Part shown: positions 1 through 11,634 of the stretch, in pieces
Numbering within the stretch: position 1 is the stretch's first letter
How the letters are laid out: each line of letters begins with the position of its first letter
From: Romanomermis culicivorax
Lineage: Eukaryota; Nematoda; Enoplea; Mermithida; Mermithidae
Direction of reading: 5' to 3'
Assembly: GCA_963922205.1 (NCBI GenBank)
Contig: CAWUHX010000061.1
Span: forward strand, 1,263,597-1,327,596
DNA: 64,000 nt
Notes under the pieces: generated by a model
The model's database searches: none
The model's input: only the letters and a program-made list of their open reading frames with translations
Told to the model about the DNA's origin: nothing
Position numbers and translations under genes: made by a program

Positions 1-3000
1 CCTCAGAACAACAACCCAATAAGTAGTTGTTGCTGACGTCAGTGGTCACGATCGGTAAGATCCCCACCACGTGCAACCACCGAGAGAGAGAAGAGAAAAG
101 AAGAAGACCGTACAGTAGTGGAAAAAATAAAAATGACCTACTGAAGGTTGGCCAGCTATGACGTTTGTGTGACCGGTGAAGAAAAAGTTTTGTTTTTGAT
201 AAATTTGAATAGAAGTGGAAAAGAGAAGGTTTTGTTTGTTTTTGGTAGGAAAAAGGATAAATTTTAATTTGTTTGTTTAGAAAAGGAGAGAAAAAAAATG
301 GGTTATTAGTTTTTATTTGAGTTGATTTTTGAGATAAGAAAATTTATTGGGTGAAAAATTATTATAATTGGGTCACACACTACGCATAGAAGGCCAAGAA
401 AATAAAAAGTAAAGTAAATAAAATAAAATTTGAGACCCGAAAGATAAGCAATGTGATCTGCTAGGTGCGGTGTTATATGTGTCAACAGTAAAATTTTTGC
501 TTGTTTGGCTGGAAAAATGAGCAACTTGGGAAGTGCTCAGTGAAGATAAGAAAAAGTTTGAAAGAGTGTGTTGACACACATACCGGACACAGATAACAAA
601 TCAGGACCACACTTGACATCCAGAATCAAGAGTGGAGGGTGTACTGTATCTGGTGATCGGAGATCATGAAACCCTCAGGGGCTGTGAAAACCTCATGGGC
701 TGTGATATTCAAGTACCCGTACCCAGGTATACCATAGTTAGAGTACGTGCAAATCGCAGTCGTACTGTAACCAAAAGGCCTACGGTGCTACAGTAACCTA
801 TCCAATTACACGCAGTGAATGGAGGCCAAATAATGGAAAAAAATGGAAAAAACAGAAAAAAAAGAAGCTCAGAGGAGGTTTACGGCAGAATACTCTATTT
901 ACTCAACTCTGGGAGTTTTATGACTCTTGGGGATTAAATCTGGGGGAAAAATCGACACCAGGGGGATATATGAAAGCTTACGGGAGTTACTGTACTCATA
1001 AGGCATTAATTTACACGCAAGAATCATTAAATTAATCACACATGGGGCAAATCCCGACCTACAGTAATTAAATTTTTTACTCAAATGCGGTGCTATCTGA
1101 GTTGGCGTTAAACTCAAATAAAAGGGCCTATTCTGACCTAAGGGGCAGTGTACCTTCTTACGGGCGTATCCACTTACATGAGGGCAAAAATTTCATCCTA
1201 AGGGTCAGTGATCCCACTCCGAATGCGAATCAGCAGACCTGAGAGAGGTTTCCCCACTCAAGTGGCGATTCTCATGATCTGACGGAGGTTTCCCCACTCA
1301 AACCGAAAATTTACCTAATTGAAAGAGGTATCTCACTCAAAAGGGTAAAAGGTTCGTTCCCAAGGACTGTGAAGTCAGACTTAAAGGTCAATTTTCCAGC
1401 CTCGCCATGTCACATTAAGTAGAAATTGGGAGCCATGTCACATTAAACCAAGTGGTGATCAGTCACATTGATGGGAAACCCATACCATATCCCATAGGTA
1501 ATATGGCCATGTCACTGGAAGTGGCATGCTGTGACCCCGTTGGGTGGCTCCATTATATTCTTCTAATTCGGGAACCCAACCCAGCTGGTACTACCACAGG
1601 TAAACCTATGGTGTACCTCGGCCTTGTCTGAGGGTTAATGCTGTAGAATAATGGACAACGCGGCCGGGTCGGGGGTGCCAATCCCTAGTCCTCACGGGAC
1701 GGTGCCATTCGAAGAATGGTGTACTGTAGGGGACCGGATTGTTAACCTAAATCTCCTTATTGGCCCTGACCTTAAGGGTCTGAGGGCTTTCTTAACTGAG
1801 GGTACTTCCGGGGGAAAACTAGCTTAGGGGAGACTCCCACAAATATACCCTCAATAACAATAACCCCTGAGAAGACTTACGACACTTCTTCTCAAATTAC
1901 TCGGCGCTGGGCGACGGGTTCAGGGTCAAACTGGGGTCCTACGGACGGTGATGTACGGGAACGGGAATCCGGGCAATTCCGCGTGGGGTTCGGCGGCTGC
2001 TGATTGGCAGGCGGCGATAACGGACGTTTCCTCGGCGAGGGTGATGGGGTTCTACGATTAACGGCGACGGGGACGGGTTCCTACGGTCGGGTTACTGTAG
2101 GTAGCGATGGGTATGTAGGCCGGGGCACAAATATGCTAATTTTTATTCCATGTACGGTAAAACGCAGTTGACAATATAAAATATAATAAAATATCGACAA
2201 CGGCGAATGCGGATGCAAAGGCTAAATGAAAACCAGTTAGGCCCAATAATGAGTGACAAAAAGACAAAACATGCCCTTTTAAAGGGCTCCATAAACTAGA
2301 GTATGCCTTGGGAGGAGTTAACACATCCCTAAGCTAACTTCTGCAGTGGAAATTGTTGCAGAAGATGCCTATGATCACATAGACATTTTCCAGTTTACAA
2401 CGTTAAGCATTGGGGCGAGTTTTCACTCTCCATGCTTAACATAGGAACGTCACTAGTGAGAATTCCCAACTAGTTGTTTCACGTTGCGAAACGTCGCTAG
2501 TTTTTACTGATAAGAAGTGCAGGTTGTGCTCTAATTACAGCGATGAGCTCGGAGAGCTTATCTCTAACGGAAATTCTTGACTAGCGGGTACATAGTCTAC
2601 GTGTGTGATTGAAAATAATAAATCGAAATGGAAATAAAAGTGCGCAAAAGCAACAGAAATAAACATAAAAAGTACACACATAAATTGCATGTAAAAAGTA
2701 TAAAAATGAAACGCAAAATTGATGTAAATTACTGTAACACAAAACGTAATGAAAAACATAATGAAAAATTGTGATGTGCATCACGTGACGTTCGACGAAA
2801 TCCATCGGCACGTGACAATGAACAAAAAATTAAAGGCACAAAAACATATGTTATTCCATGAGGCGATGGGCAACGATGTAAATAGTAAATTTGAGACCAA
2901 AATAATTTTAAAATTTTTGTAAAGAAAACATCGTAGAAAGCACGACAGTGCTTTTACTATACGTTTGTCCTTGGTGCATCACCCCTTTTGACTTTGAGAT

Positions 3001-3589
3001 TGTTTTCCTAGCGAACCAAGAGACATGTGGAGATGAAATTTGGGGAACATAAGTCGATCTCCTCTATCCAACAGTGTAAGGTATAGCACGATCGAGTTAC
3101 TGCGTATACTGTAGTGTAGAATGTGGCCTATACCCCCTTAAATAGCGGCTATTATAGCGGATTAGCCGTTTTTGGTGTTCAGAAAACGCCTTTTGGGATT
3201 TTTGGAAAAAATCATTCCTCATTCTAATATGGCATAAAGATGATTTCCTGATGATCATATGAATATCTCAGGCAAGAATAAGGCCAAGAACATCATTCTT
3301 CTTTTGTTGGATGAAGAATAGTAAACTCAAATAAACGTGCTTTAACGGAATTCTGATGGTGTAAAGTGACTCCACACCAGCCAGAAAACAGATAAAAAAA
3401 ATTTTTCTGGTTCAACTTCTGAAACCAATTCCAATCGATCCGGCATACCGGAAATTTCTTGAAAACTTTTTTCATTTTTAGAAAAAAGTCACGGGAAGTG
3501 AAAAATTTGCATAAACTTAATTTACATTAAAAAGGAATTGGCCGTACATTGGTCGTGTAGCGTGCTATAAATTTATCGGGGTACTTGGT
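1..3589. other. No recognised gene; partly GC-richer segment
   Basis: No open frame over about 75 codons and no recognisable domain. About 600-2110 is richer in G+C than the rest and has short reiterated phrases such as TTTCCCCACTCAA (twice near 1250-1300). About 2400-2500 has short inverted phrases around ACTAGTGA. I could not find terminal repeats that delimit an element. It may be noncoding sequence or a decayed transposon. Confidence 0.4.
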
Positions 3590-3742
3590 TATGGTTCCTG
3601 TGATAAAAAATATGTAAGATGATATCAGAGTTTTTTGATCATGATACTTGAAGTTAGTTGATCTGATGCAGAGCAGATCAAGTTGATCTGGAAATGAAAA
3701 ATTGGTAGATTAAGAATTGTTTTTGGTTTTCAGTGTGAACTG
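3590..3742. repeat. Left remnant of the 126-bp tandem array, cut by a Harbinger-like element
   Basis: Contains the array phrases for GATCTGATG, AGATCAAGTTGATCTGGAA and TTGTTTTTGGTTTTCAGTGTGA, which resume at 6047 after the inserted element. The array was therefore continuous before the insertion. Confidence 0.7.
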
Positions 3743-3889
3743 GGCCCGGTTGCACAACTGTTACCTTCGACGAAGGTTCGACCTTCGCTGCAACCTTCCG
3801 GTTGCACAACAAAACTTCAAACGAAGGTACGACTTTCGTCGAAGGTTTGACCTTCATTTACTGTGTAACGCGAAGGCTCGAGCTAGAGC

Positions 3890-4927
3890 CACTGTTTTTT
3901 TTCCACATTTGCACATGCACTATAATGTGGAAAAAAAATCTGGAATGTGGAAAAAATTTTTGAGGTCCTTCCGCAAATGTGGAAGAAAAATTTGGGGTTT
4001 TCATATTGGAAAGATGCATTTTGGTGCATTTTAGGAGGTCCAAATCTCAAAATTTTCCGGCGCTTCGCGCCGATTATAACTAATAATCATCATTATTCAT
4101 TAAGTAGCTCAGGCGTGGCTTTTATCATGTCTACCTTCATTTATCACTTAATCTATAATAGTTTTCATCATCTTAAACGTAGCATCTCATGTTTTAATTG
4201 ATAATCTTCAACATTTTATCATAATATTCAATGGAGATTCGCATTTTTTCCTTTTGAGAAAAATCAATACATCAGGTCTCTATGCTTTATGATGCGATTA
4301 TTTCTTTGCTAACAAAAAATCAATTCAAAAGCTTCATGGAAATATCTTTTGGAAATTTATACTCTTCTTACTCATATATTTTCGACCAAGTTCATGAGAG
4401 TTTACAAATAAATTACAGATTTTAAAATTTTTCTGGTAAAATTCTAGAAATTACGACTCTTGAACACAAAATTGGAATCTAATTCTTGAAATAAATGTTC
4501 GGAAAATCGATTTTCCAGCATCTCAGAATGTCAATATACCCGAAAAATTTTCCGGCGCTTCGCGCCGGATAGATTACCATCTTTTTTGGGCGTTCGCTTG
4601 TCATCATAGAGGACTTGACCATTGATTTCTTGTGTAATTCAAGTCAATTATGCTCTTGGCTAGTTTGCTAGAAAATTTGTTCAACAATGCTTGTAGATTA
4701 GGTTTTTAAGTCGAACATTTCAATTTTTTCTTCAATTTTAATGATTTAACTTCTCTAAAAACACCGGAAGGCTTGAAAAAGCTCAAAAACAGTGCGATAA
4801 AGCGTCTGTGAGCATTTTTAAGCCAGAAAACGAGGATTTTAAGACAAAAAATTTTTTTCCACATGTGGAAAAAAAATTTGACCCCTTTCCACATTTGTGG
4901 AAAAAAGTTCGTGGAAAAAAAACAGTG
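3890..4927. mobile_element. hAT-like element, CACTG-T(n) family, 8-bp TSD
   Basis: Perfect inverted ends CACTGTTTTTTTTCCAC / GTGGAAAAAAAACAGTG are flanked by GCTAGAGC (3882-3889) and GCTAGGGC (4928-4935), 7 of 8 identical. The interior is AT-rich, lacks coding capacity and holds two GNA hairpins (4057-4072 and 4552-4568). Confidence 0.82.
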
Positions 4928-5276
4928 GCTAGGGCTGCCCTTCTTGCGAAGGTCACAGCTTTTCGGCAATATTGAACTGTTAATTCATGGTGAAAATAGC
5001 ATATTCTTGGCCTTAATCTGCATATTATGTGATTTTTTCCTTTCGTAACGTTAAATTGACGTCGCACTGGCGTTTTCCTTAGTTTAGTGCCATGTGTTTG
5101 GTTTCTTATGCGTTTTTTTCGATTTGTATTGCAGAAACTCAGTCTTTTTTTAAGTTTCTCAGCATTTTTAATGTTCATCACTAATTCTCTGCCTTAATTT
5201 CATTTTTCATTGAGTTTTTACTCATTTTAGCGACCTTCGGTGATTTCCCTCCCCCATACTTTTCCCATTTTCTGAC

Positions 5277-5589
5277 CATACCTGTAAGAGGTCCGACCAG
5301 TTGGGGGGGGGGGGGGGGGAGGGTAAACCCAAAATTTCGGGGTGGGGGTCTCAACATTTCCAAAATTTTGGGGAGGGGGTCGAAAAACCAAAAAAAAGTC
5401 GAAAAAATTACGAAAATTTTGCCGAAAAGGGCCAAAAAGAACTTTTTTCCCTGATTTTTTCCAACTTTTCCGAGTTTAGCGGGGGTTGGGTATAGGGTTG
5501 ACCAAGTCGGAGGTGGGAGTCCCAACATTTGTGGGTATAGGGTTGACCAAGTTGGGGGTGAGGGTCCCCTCCCCCCAATTACAGGTATG
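5277..5589. mobile_element. hAT-like MITE, CATACCTGTA poly-G family
   Basis: CATACCTGTAAG at the left and TTACAGGTATG at the right, with TTTCTGAC duplicated perfectly at 5269-5276 and 5590-5597. It carries the family blocks GGTCCGACCAGTTGGG..., a long poly-G run, AACCCAAAATTTCGGGG and a second G-rich block. Confidence 0.9.
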
Positions 5590-6046
5590 TTTCTGACGAA
5601 AAAACGAAAAATTTTGAAAAACTTCCAACTTAAACTTTTGGTCAGTTCCGCGTCCTAATTCTTGCGATTCCAGTCATTCATAACCTTAAGTTATACATTT
5701 ATAACCATATAACTTAAACGTTTATAACCGTAATTGGCGCCTCATTTTTGCAATAACACCTCTCTGCATTGCGCTGGTTTTATTTTTCTTCGGCACGACA
5801 GAAATAAATTAGATACAGTATAACTCACTAATCCATGCAAAATAACAGAAACAGCTTTACCTGTGGATTGGAATGCAGCGAAGGTTCAACCTTCACCGCG
5901 AAGGTCGGACCTTCGAAGGTTCGACCTTCGCTCCGATTTTGCAACCGGAATGAAGGTTGTGCCTTGGAAGGTTTTACCTTCGCTCGAAGGTACGACCTTC
6001 GGCGAAGGTTCTACCCTCATGAAGGTAACAGTTGTGCAACTCAGCC

Positions 6047-6640
6047 CTGATGTCAACAAATTTTTTACCTAGATCAGATCAAGTTTACCACGAAGTATAA
6101 AAATTAGCAGATCAATCGTTGTTTTGTATGAAATTTGATGCCGAGCAGTTGCTGGGTATTGTTTTTAGTGTGATCTGATGTCCGAAAATATTTTATCTAG
6201 TTCAGATCAAGTTGATCAGGAAGTATGAAATTAGCAGATCAATGGTTGTTTTTTTATAAAATTCAATGCCCAGCAGTTGCTGGGTATTGTTTCCAGTGTG
6301 ATCTGATATTTAAAAATTTTTTGATTTAAATCAGATCAAGTTGATCTGGAAGTATAAAAATTAGCAAATGAACAGTTGTTTTTGAAGAAATTCATTGCAG
6401 AGCAGTTGCTGGGTATTGTTTTAAGTGTGATCTGATGTCCACAAATTTTTAATCTGGATCAAATCGAGTTGATCAGGAAGTATAAAAATTAGCAGATCAA
6501 TGGTTGTTTTTGCCGATCAGTTGCTGGGTATTGATTTCAGTGTGATCTGATGCCTGCAAGCTTTTGATCTAGATCAAATCAAGTTGATCAGGAAGTATAA
6601 AAATTAGCAGATCAATGATTAGTGACTTCACAAGAGTGAT
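6047..6640. repeat. Tandem array, about 126-bp unit, 4 to 5 copies
   Basis: Anchor AGATCAATGGTTGTTTTT or variants at about 6109, 6235, 6363, 6494 and 6610 give spacings of 126, 128, 131 and 116. Each unit has CAGTTGCTGGGTATTG and GATCAAGTTGATC. It abuts a LINE ORF1 fragment. Confidence 0.85.
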
Positions 6641-6660
6641 TGAAGCCCGCCTTAATGTAA

Positions 6661-6891
6661 GCCCGCCTCAAACAACAAATTGCAGTTTTATTTGGCTTAC
6701 CAGAATATAGAGACAATTTGAAAGCAGTTCATGATCTATTCATCATGGACAACATCGAAAACAATTACAATATTAGGCCAGCGGATATACGTTGCGTTTT
6801 TAGGGATGGTTCACGTGACAAAGATGGTCAAAACCCACGATTTTTGAAAATAGTTAGCGTCACTGGTAAAACTAAAAATTTTATTCATTAA
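6661..6891 (+). pseudogene. LINE ORF1 fragment (nucleic-acid-binding C-terminal part)
   Basis: A frame of 76 codons, open from 6661 to TAA at 6889 with an in-frame stop directly upstream, reads Arg-Leu-Lys-Gln-Gln-Ile-Ala-Val-Leu-Phe-Gly-Leu-Pro-Glu, then Asp-Ile-Arg-Cys-Val-Phe-Arg-Asp-Gly. This resembles the RRM and C-terminal region of LINE ORF1 proteins. No start codon remains. It lies 230 bp before an endonuclease fragment on the same strand, in the order expected of a LINE. The subfamily cannot be set. Confidence 0.5.
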
Positions 6892-7124
6892 TAAAACGAG
6901 CAACGTGTCAATGGTCGATTAGCGTGATATAAATTAAACGATTTTGGCAATGAAGCTGGGTATATAAATCACTCGAGCAAATCATTTATATGTAAAAAAC
7001 TAATAAAATTGTATTTTCTATTAATAATGCTTAGGTAGCGCCACCTCTCCATTTAGGTAGTCCTGTCCTAAATATTGTAAATCAATCTGATGTTTATCAA
7101 CCAAGTCATGGCTTCAACAAATTT

Positions 7125-7418
7125 TTGAATTGTTCCGATTTTAATTCACGTAGCATATTTAGTAAATTACCCGAATTACGTCTTCTGTTACAAACTTCAG
7201 GTCATGAATTAATTCTTGTCTCTGAAATTTGGCTTAATGAAAATATCCCAGATTCTCTGCTAATCGCAAACTTCGATTATCTAGTTATTTGTCTCGATAG
7301 AAAAACGCGTCATGGTGGTGGTGTTGCTATTTTCTACAAAAAACACTTAAAAATCCAATCTTGTGTTTCTCCAGATTATAACCATGGTGAAATTATTGTG
7401 CCTTCCAAACCTGTCTGA
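7125..7418 (+). pseudogene. LINE ORF2 fragment: APE-type endonuclease N-terminal part
   Basis: About 98 codons starting Asn-Cys-Ser-Asp-Phe-Asn-Ser-Arg-Ser-Ile, with Ile-Leu-Val-Ser-Glu-Ile-Trp-Leu-Asn (the conserved S-E-T-W-L block with the catalytic Glu) and Arg-His-Gly-Gly-Gly-Val-Ala-Ile-Phe-Tyr. Both are hallmarks of the endonuclease of non-LTR retrotransposons. The frame stops at 7418 with no reverse transcriptase after it. A poly-G hAT MITE follows at 7600. Truncated and inactive. Confidence 0.8.
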
Positions 7419-7599
7419 ATACTATTGCAATACTATAGTCTGTTTTTTTCGGAATGCTATTTTTCCGCGGAGAGATGAAAAAGAGAACAATTGTGTCTTT
7501 GTATTTTTGTGCAGGATGTTAGTTTTACTGTAGAACGGAAGAAAACGCAAAGTAAAAAAGCCTCAAAAATCGTCATTTCACTCACGAATGGGGATCAAT

Positions 7600-7850
7600 C
7601 ATACCTGTACTTGGGGGGGGGGGGGGGTTGGGGGGAGGTACCCCCCCCAACTCGGCCAACCCTATACCCAAAATCATTTCCCCCCCAACCCCCCCCCCCC
7701 CCCAGTTTGGAAAAAATTAAAAAAATTTTCAAAAAAGTGTATATGTTTTTTGGCCTTTTTTGGGAAAAATTTCGACTTTTTCCTACCCCCCCCCAAAATT
7801 TCGGATTTACCCCCCCCCCCCCCCAACTGGTCGGAGGTCTTACAGGTATG
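7600..7850. mobile_element. hAT-like MITE, CATACCTGTA poly-G family
   Basis: CATACCTGTAC at the left and TTACAGGTATG at the right, with perfect 8-bp TSD GGATCAAT at 7592-7599 and 7851-7858. Long C and G homopolymers; same internal order as the copy at 25430. Confidence 0.92.
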
Positions 7851-8212
7851 GGATCAATATGGATTTTTTGGAAGCTGGCCTTTGGTGCTGCTCTCATCCT
7901 GAAAAGACTTCACTCAGCACATGCATCGGACGCAATTTTTATTGGGTCTCTACTTTAACATTTTATACGTTCAAAAATCAAAACTAAGATAGCTTGCTGC
8001 ATCTAGCGTTAGCTTATACTATAAAAATCCATTTCTCAAAACTTCCGAATCAGGTGCAACTTTCTGTACAGTGTATTAGCCATACTAATAACGCACGAAT
8101 AGAGTTTTGCCTATGCGTCCAAAATTTCTGGGGTTATATCAAGAAATTACAATGTTTATTCCGAAAAATTATAAAAATATGCGATTAATTATAATCAAGT
8201 CTAAGATACCTA

Positions 8213-8335
8213 GGGCCCGGCCCGAAAATTTTTTTAGAAGCCCGTACCCGGCTTGGTCCGAAATCGGGCCTGAATCTTGAGGCCCGGCCCGATTAAAAGA
8301 ACAAGGCCCGAAGCCCGACCTAAAAGTCGGATTTT
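8213..8335. repeat. GGCCCG-rich short repeat
   Basis: Reiterated GGCCCGGCCCGA and AAGCCCG phrases in an AT-rich setting. Related CGGGTCGGGTC phrases occur at about 33080-33180. Possibly a transposon end; no TSD identified. Confidence 0.4.
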
Positions 8336-8642
8336 AAAACCTTGTGTAAGTGCAATTTCATTCGATAATTTACTCTTGCTGAACATTGCACTTTTAGTTA
8401 AAGAGGATACAACAATCAAGGAATAGTCAAATTAAATCGATATTACTATACATGCACGTGGGGCGTTTGGGGAGATTTTCACCCTCAGCAGATCTGGCAA
8501 CTTTTTCCGTGGCTTTTGGTTTGAAAGAGTAGAAAAATCGAAATCTCGTGCTTTTCTTCAGGTACACTGAAATAAATTAGGTGCCACGAACAAAATTCAT
8601 TTGATACAGTAATCACAAAGTGTATGTTTTCTGGCCTTTTTT

Positions 8643-8702
8643 GGGAAAAATTCGACTTTTTTCTACCCCCCCCCCCCAACTGGTCGGAGGTCTTACAGGT
8701 AT
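8643..8702. mobile_element. Truncated right end of a CATACCTGTA poly-G MITE
   Basis: Has CCCCCAACTGGTCGGAGGTCTTACAGGTATG, written here in pieces: the CAACTGGTCGGAGGTCTT block then ACAGGTATG. No left end is present nearby. Confidence 0.75.
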
Positions 8703-8836
8703 GGCCGAAATTACCGCCCCCCCGGACGGTTTTTAGCCTAATATGTATTTTTCATTAATTTTTCCTTTAAAATTTTCCTTAGGCTTAGGCTTAGGCCCGT
8801 ATTCACAATCACGCGTTAACGGCGTGTTAGGCTGAC

Positions 8837-10073
8837 CATACCTGTAAGCAGCGTTTTTTTTTTGTGCACGGACATTTGTGCCAATTGGCACAAAGGGCCA
8901 AAAAAATTTGTGCCAATGGCACAAAAATTTTTTTCACTCTAAAAACGTCTTACTGAAAACCATAAAACTGTTTTGTGTTGTGCCACTAGTTATAACATGC
9001 CCTGTTTTCGATCTAAATAGAGTCTTTTTTTAAAGCTCAATTCGCACATGCTTTTTTCATGTCCATGAGCTTTTTTGTATTATTCATATTTACTCTTGTA
9101 ATCCTTTGCATCTAATACATTTATTTTCTTTCTTTCTTTCAAGTTTGATAAAAACTATCTAAAGATACATTCACCGCATTCATTTGCATAAAAATCGTGC
9201 TGCTCTATTTTCTCTAATCACGTCAGCGAGATAAGAAAAACTGATCTAACGAACGGTTTCTACGATCCGAAAAGATATTGAATGCTGCGAAAATTCATAT
9301 ATTTTTATAGACTTTTTGTCATGAAGTTTTCCTTTACTTTTCGGCCTCCTCCTAACAACTATATTAAAGATTAAATTAGGATGTCCTGTCTAAAATTGTT
9401 TTCTCCTGAAAAAATCTAAGTCGAAAGTCGCTTCGCGTACATTTTTGGTTGAATAATTGTGCCAAAAATGTCAATTTTTTTGTTTTAATCAATCACCAAA
9501 AATACAAGTTTCGGTTCTCATTTCTCAATCCAACTGAATGAACAGAGGAAGTAAAGTTAACAATTTCTATTCTTTAGCCGGTCATTGACAATCTCAAAGT
9601 CTGTTGCGATAATACAAATAAATTATTCGAATAGAATCCGCTTGCGTTATAGACAAAGGAAAGTAGTCAATATTAAACCCATTGAATCGGCGCGAAGCGC
9701 CGAGAAAATTTTGCGTTTTCAGCCCTTAAAATGACTAAAAATCAAGGAAATTTAGCCTTGGACCAGTCAAAAAATTTGTGCCAATTGGCACAAACGCTCA
9801 AAATTTTTTGTGCCATTCCAAATTTTTTTGTGCCAAAAACCATGTTTTGGCACAAAAAAAAACACTGCCTGTAAGACCTCCGACCAGTTGGGGGGGGGGG
9901 GGGGGGTAGAAAAAAGTCGAAATTTTTCCCAAAAAAGGCCAAAAAACATACACTTTTTTGCAAATTTTTTTAATTTTTTCTAAACTGGGGGGGGGGGGGG
10001 GTAAATGATTTTGGGTACAGGGTTGGCCAAGTTGGGAGAGGGTCCCCACCAACCTCCCCCAAGTACAGGTATG
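8837..10073. mobile_element. CATACCTGTA poly-G hAT MITE, split by another hAT
   Basis: Ends CATACCTGTAAG and AAGTACAGGTATG with perfect TSD AGGCTGAC at 8829-8836 and 10074-10081. Its left end is interrupted after 12 bp by the element at 8849-9867. Confidence 0.9.
8849..9867. mobile_element. hAT-like element, CAGTG-T(n)-GTGC family
   Basis: Ends CAGCGTTTTTTTTTTGTGC and GGCACAAAAAAAAACACTG with perfect 8-bp TSD CCTGTAAG at 8841-8848 and 9868-9875. Subterminal TTGTGCCAATGGCACAAA palindromes occur at both ends. The GNA hairpin at 9688-9702 lies inside. No coding capacity. Confidence 0.92.
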
Positions 10074-10245
10074 AGGCTGACACGGTGTTAAATTTGGCCA
10101 ACACGGTGCTAAGTTTTATCCCCGTATTCACAATCGCGTGTTACGGTCGAAAAAAGGAAAAGTTAACACGGCGTTCTAAACCTGCCCCCCTACCAGTTTT
10201 AGCGGCGTGTTAGCAGTAGTCTGTTTGTTAATTTTTTCAACTGTC

Positions 10246-10485
10246 ATGGATATTATTGACTTATTGGATCATATTGATGAAAATGAAGAAATAGTACATC
10301 ATATTCATCACTTTCGGGATAGGGCCAATCCATTTGAGGGCTACGATGACATTACCTTTAAATCAAGATACAAATTGTCGAAAAATAGTGCCCGAGATTT
10401 GATTACGCTTCTTCAGGATCAATTAGAAAATTCTGGTCGAAATCATGCGATTTCTCTAGCACTTCAGGTTAATACGAAATCATAA
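10246..10485 (+). pseudogene. Harbinger transposase, N-terminal fragment
   Basis: Met-Asp-Ile-Ile-Asp-Leu-Leu then Arg-Asp-Arg-Ala-Asn-Pro-Phe-Glu-Gly-Tyr-Asp-Asp-x-x-Phe-Lys-Ser-Arg-Tyr-Lys-Leu-Ser-Lys. The D-R-x-N-P-x-E-x-Y-D-D-x-x-F-x-x-R-Y-x-L-S pattern is typical of the region ahead of the DDE core in HARBI1-like transposases. The frame ends at 10485, just past the next insertion's target site, so the catalytic core is missing. It sits inside the element whose TTA TSD supports the same superfamily. Confidence 0.78.
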
Positions 10486-10489
10486 GTTT

Positions 10490-11634
10490 TAGGGCTGTTT
10501 CGAGTACTCGAACTCTAACTCGATTAAAACTCGACAATTTTGGCAACTCGAAGTCGAAAACTTGGAAATTTAAAACTCGAACTCGAACTCGATTTTTTTC
10601 AACCATTATTTCGAGTTCTTTTCGAGTTTAAACTTTAGAATATAATGGAATTAAGAAATCCTGCTTAGTGTTTAAGATAAAGATATGTCATAAGTAACAT
10701 AATTTCCCAAACATTTTATTCATCTCCATGCAAAGTCAAGCTAAAAATAGAAAAGGTAAAGGCAATGATTGATTTAATCGCCAAAAAATAAGCTATATAT
10801 TTGAATAGATGTAATGCATATTTACCTTAACAGCGATTCCGTCAGATTCGACCAAATATCAGTCGTAAAAGATACTCCGTTATAGATGAAAGTTTGAATT
10901 TCTAATTTAACTTTTTCTCACAATTTCATATATACTTCGTCTACTTTTTCTGTGTAGAAGCAGCGCGATTTCAAGTTATATGAAGGAATAATCTTAAGAA
11001 AGCATAGTATACAACAGTTCTCTACATGCGTAGCTGTATATAGACAATTGGCACACACCAACTTAAACAAAAACTTGATTCATATTTCTTATCTTACTTC
11101 CTTCATAAGGGCCATGAAACCAATGTCCTCTACGTGGCTGAATGGTAGATCGTCTAAAATTATCATTTCAGCTATTTTTTTATCATTTTTTTTGAACGAG
11201 CATCACTGACTGTTGATCCATTATTTTATCTGAAAATTATCCGAATTTCAAATGAATTTTTTCAATAAACTATGAAACTCACTGGCTGAAACGCGTCATC
11301 TAAAGTTTTTTGGCTTTTCATTTCCATTTGTATCTTTTTCTTCAAATGTTCCATTTCAGAAAAACGAGCTTTGAAGTTATATTGATTGGTTTTAGAACAA
11401 AATTAAAAAAAACACAAAATTACTGCTAAACAGTTCTATATAGTTCAGTTGTACCAGACCAGGTGCATAATAATATTGACTGGCATTTATGTAACAAAAT
11501 GAACGCTTATATACAATAGTGAATTACTCGAACTCGACTCGAAACAATTTTTAAACTCGAACTCGGAAAAGCAAAAAGACCAAACTCGAACTCGAACTCA
11601 AAATTACTAAAATTCTCTGATCGAAACAGCCCTA
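10490..11634. mobile_element. hAT-like element, TAGGGCTGTTTCGA family
   Basis: Ends TAGGGCTGTTTCGA and CGAAACAGCCCTA with perfect 8-bp TSD ATAAGTTT at 10482-10489 and 11635-11642. Subterminal arrays of ACTCGAACTCGA at both ends (10505-10625 and 11522-11600). Noncoding, 1145 bp. Confidence 0.92.

Larger units (their letters stand above)
3743..6046. mobile_element. Harbinger-like non-autonomous element with GAAGGT arrays, TSD CTG
   Basis: Termini GGCCCGGTTGCACAACTG and CAGTTGTGCAACTCAGCC form the inverted repeat, flanked by CTG at 3740-3742 and 6047-6049. Inside each end is an array of CGAAGGTTCGACCTTCG-type palindromes (3760-3880 and 5875-6030). Two hAT-like elements sit inside it (3890-4927 and 5277-5589). 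No transposase frame remains. The 3-bp TSD and GGCC start suggest PIF/Harbinger. Confidence 0.75.

Noticed and set aside
7588-7902. Proline/glycine-rich frames over poly-G/C blocks, also at 5181-5528, 9742-10052 and 25304-25697
   Set aside because: Translations of homopolymers inside MITEs delimited by TSDs, appearing in several frames at once.
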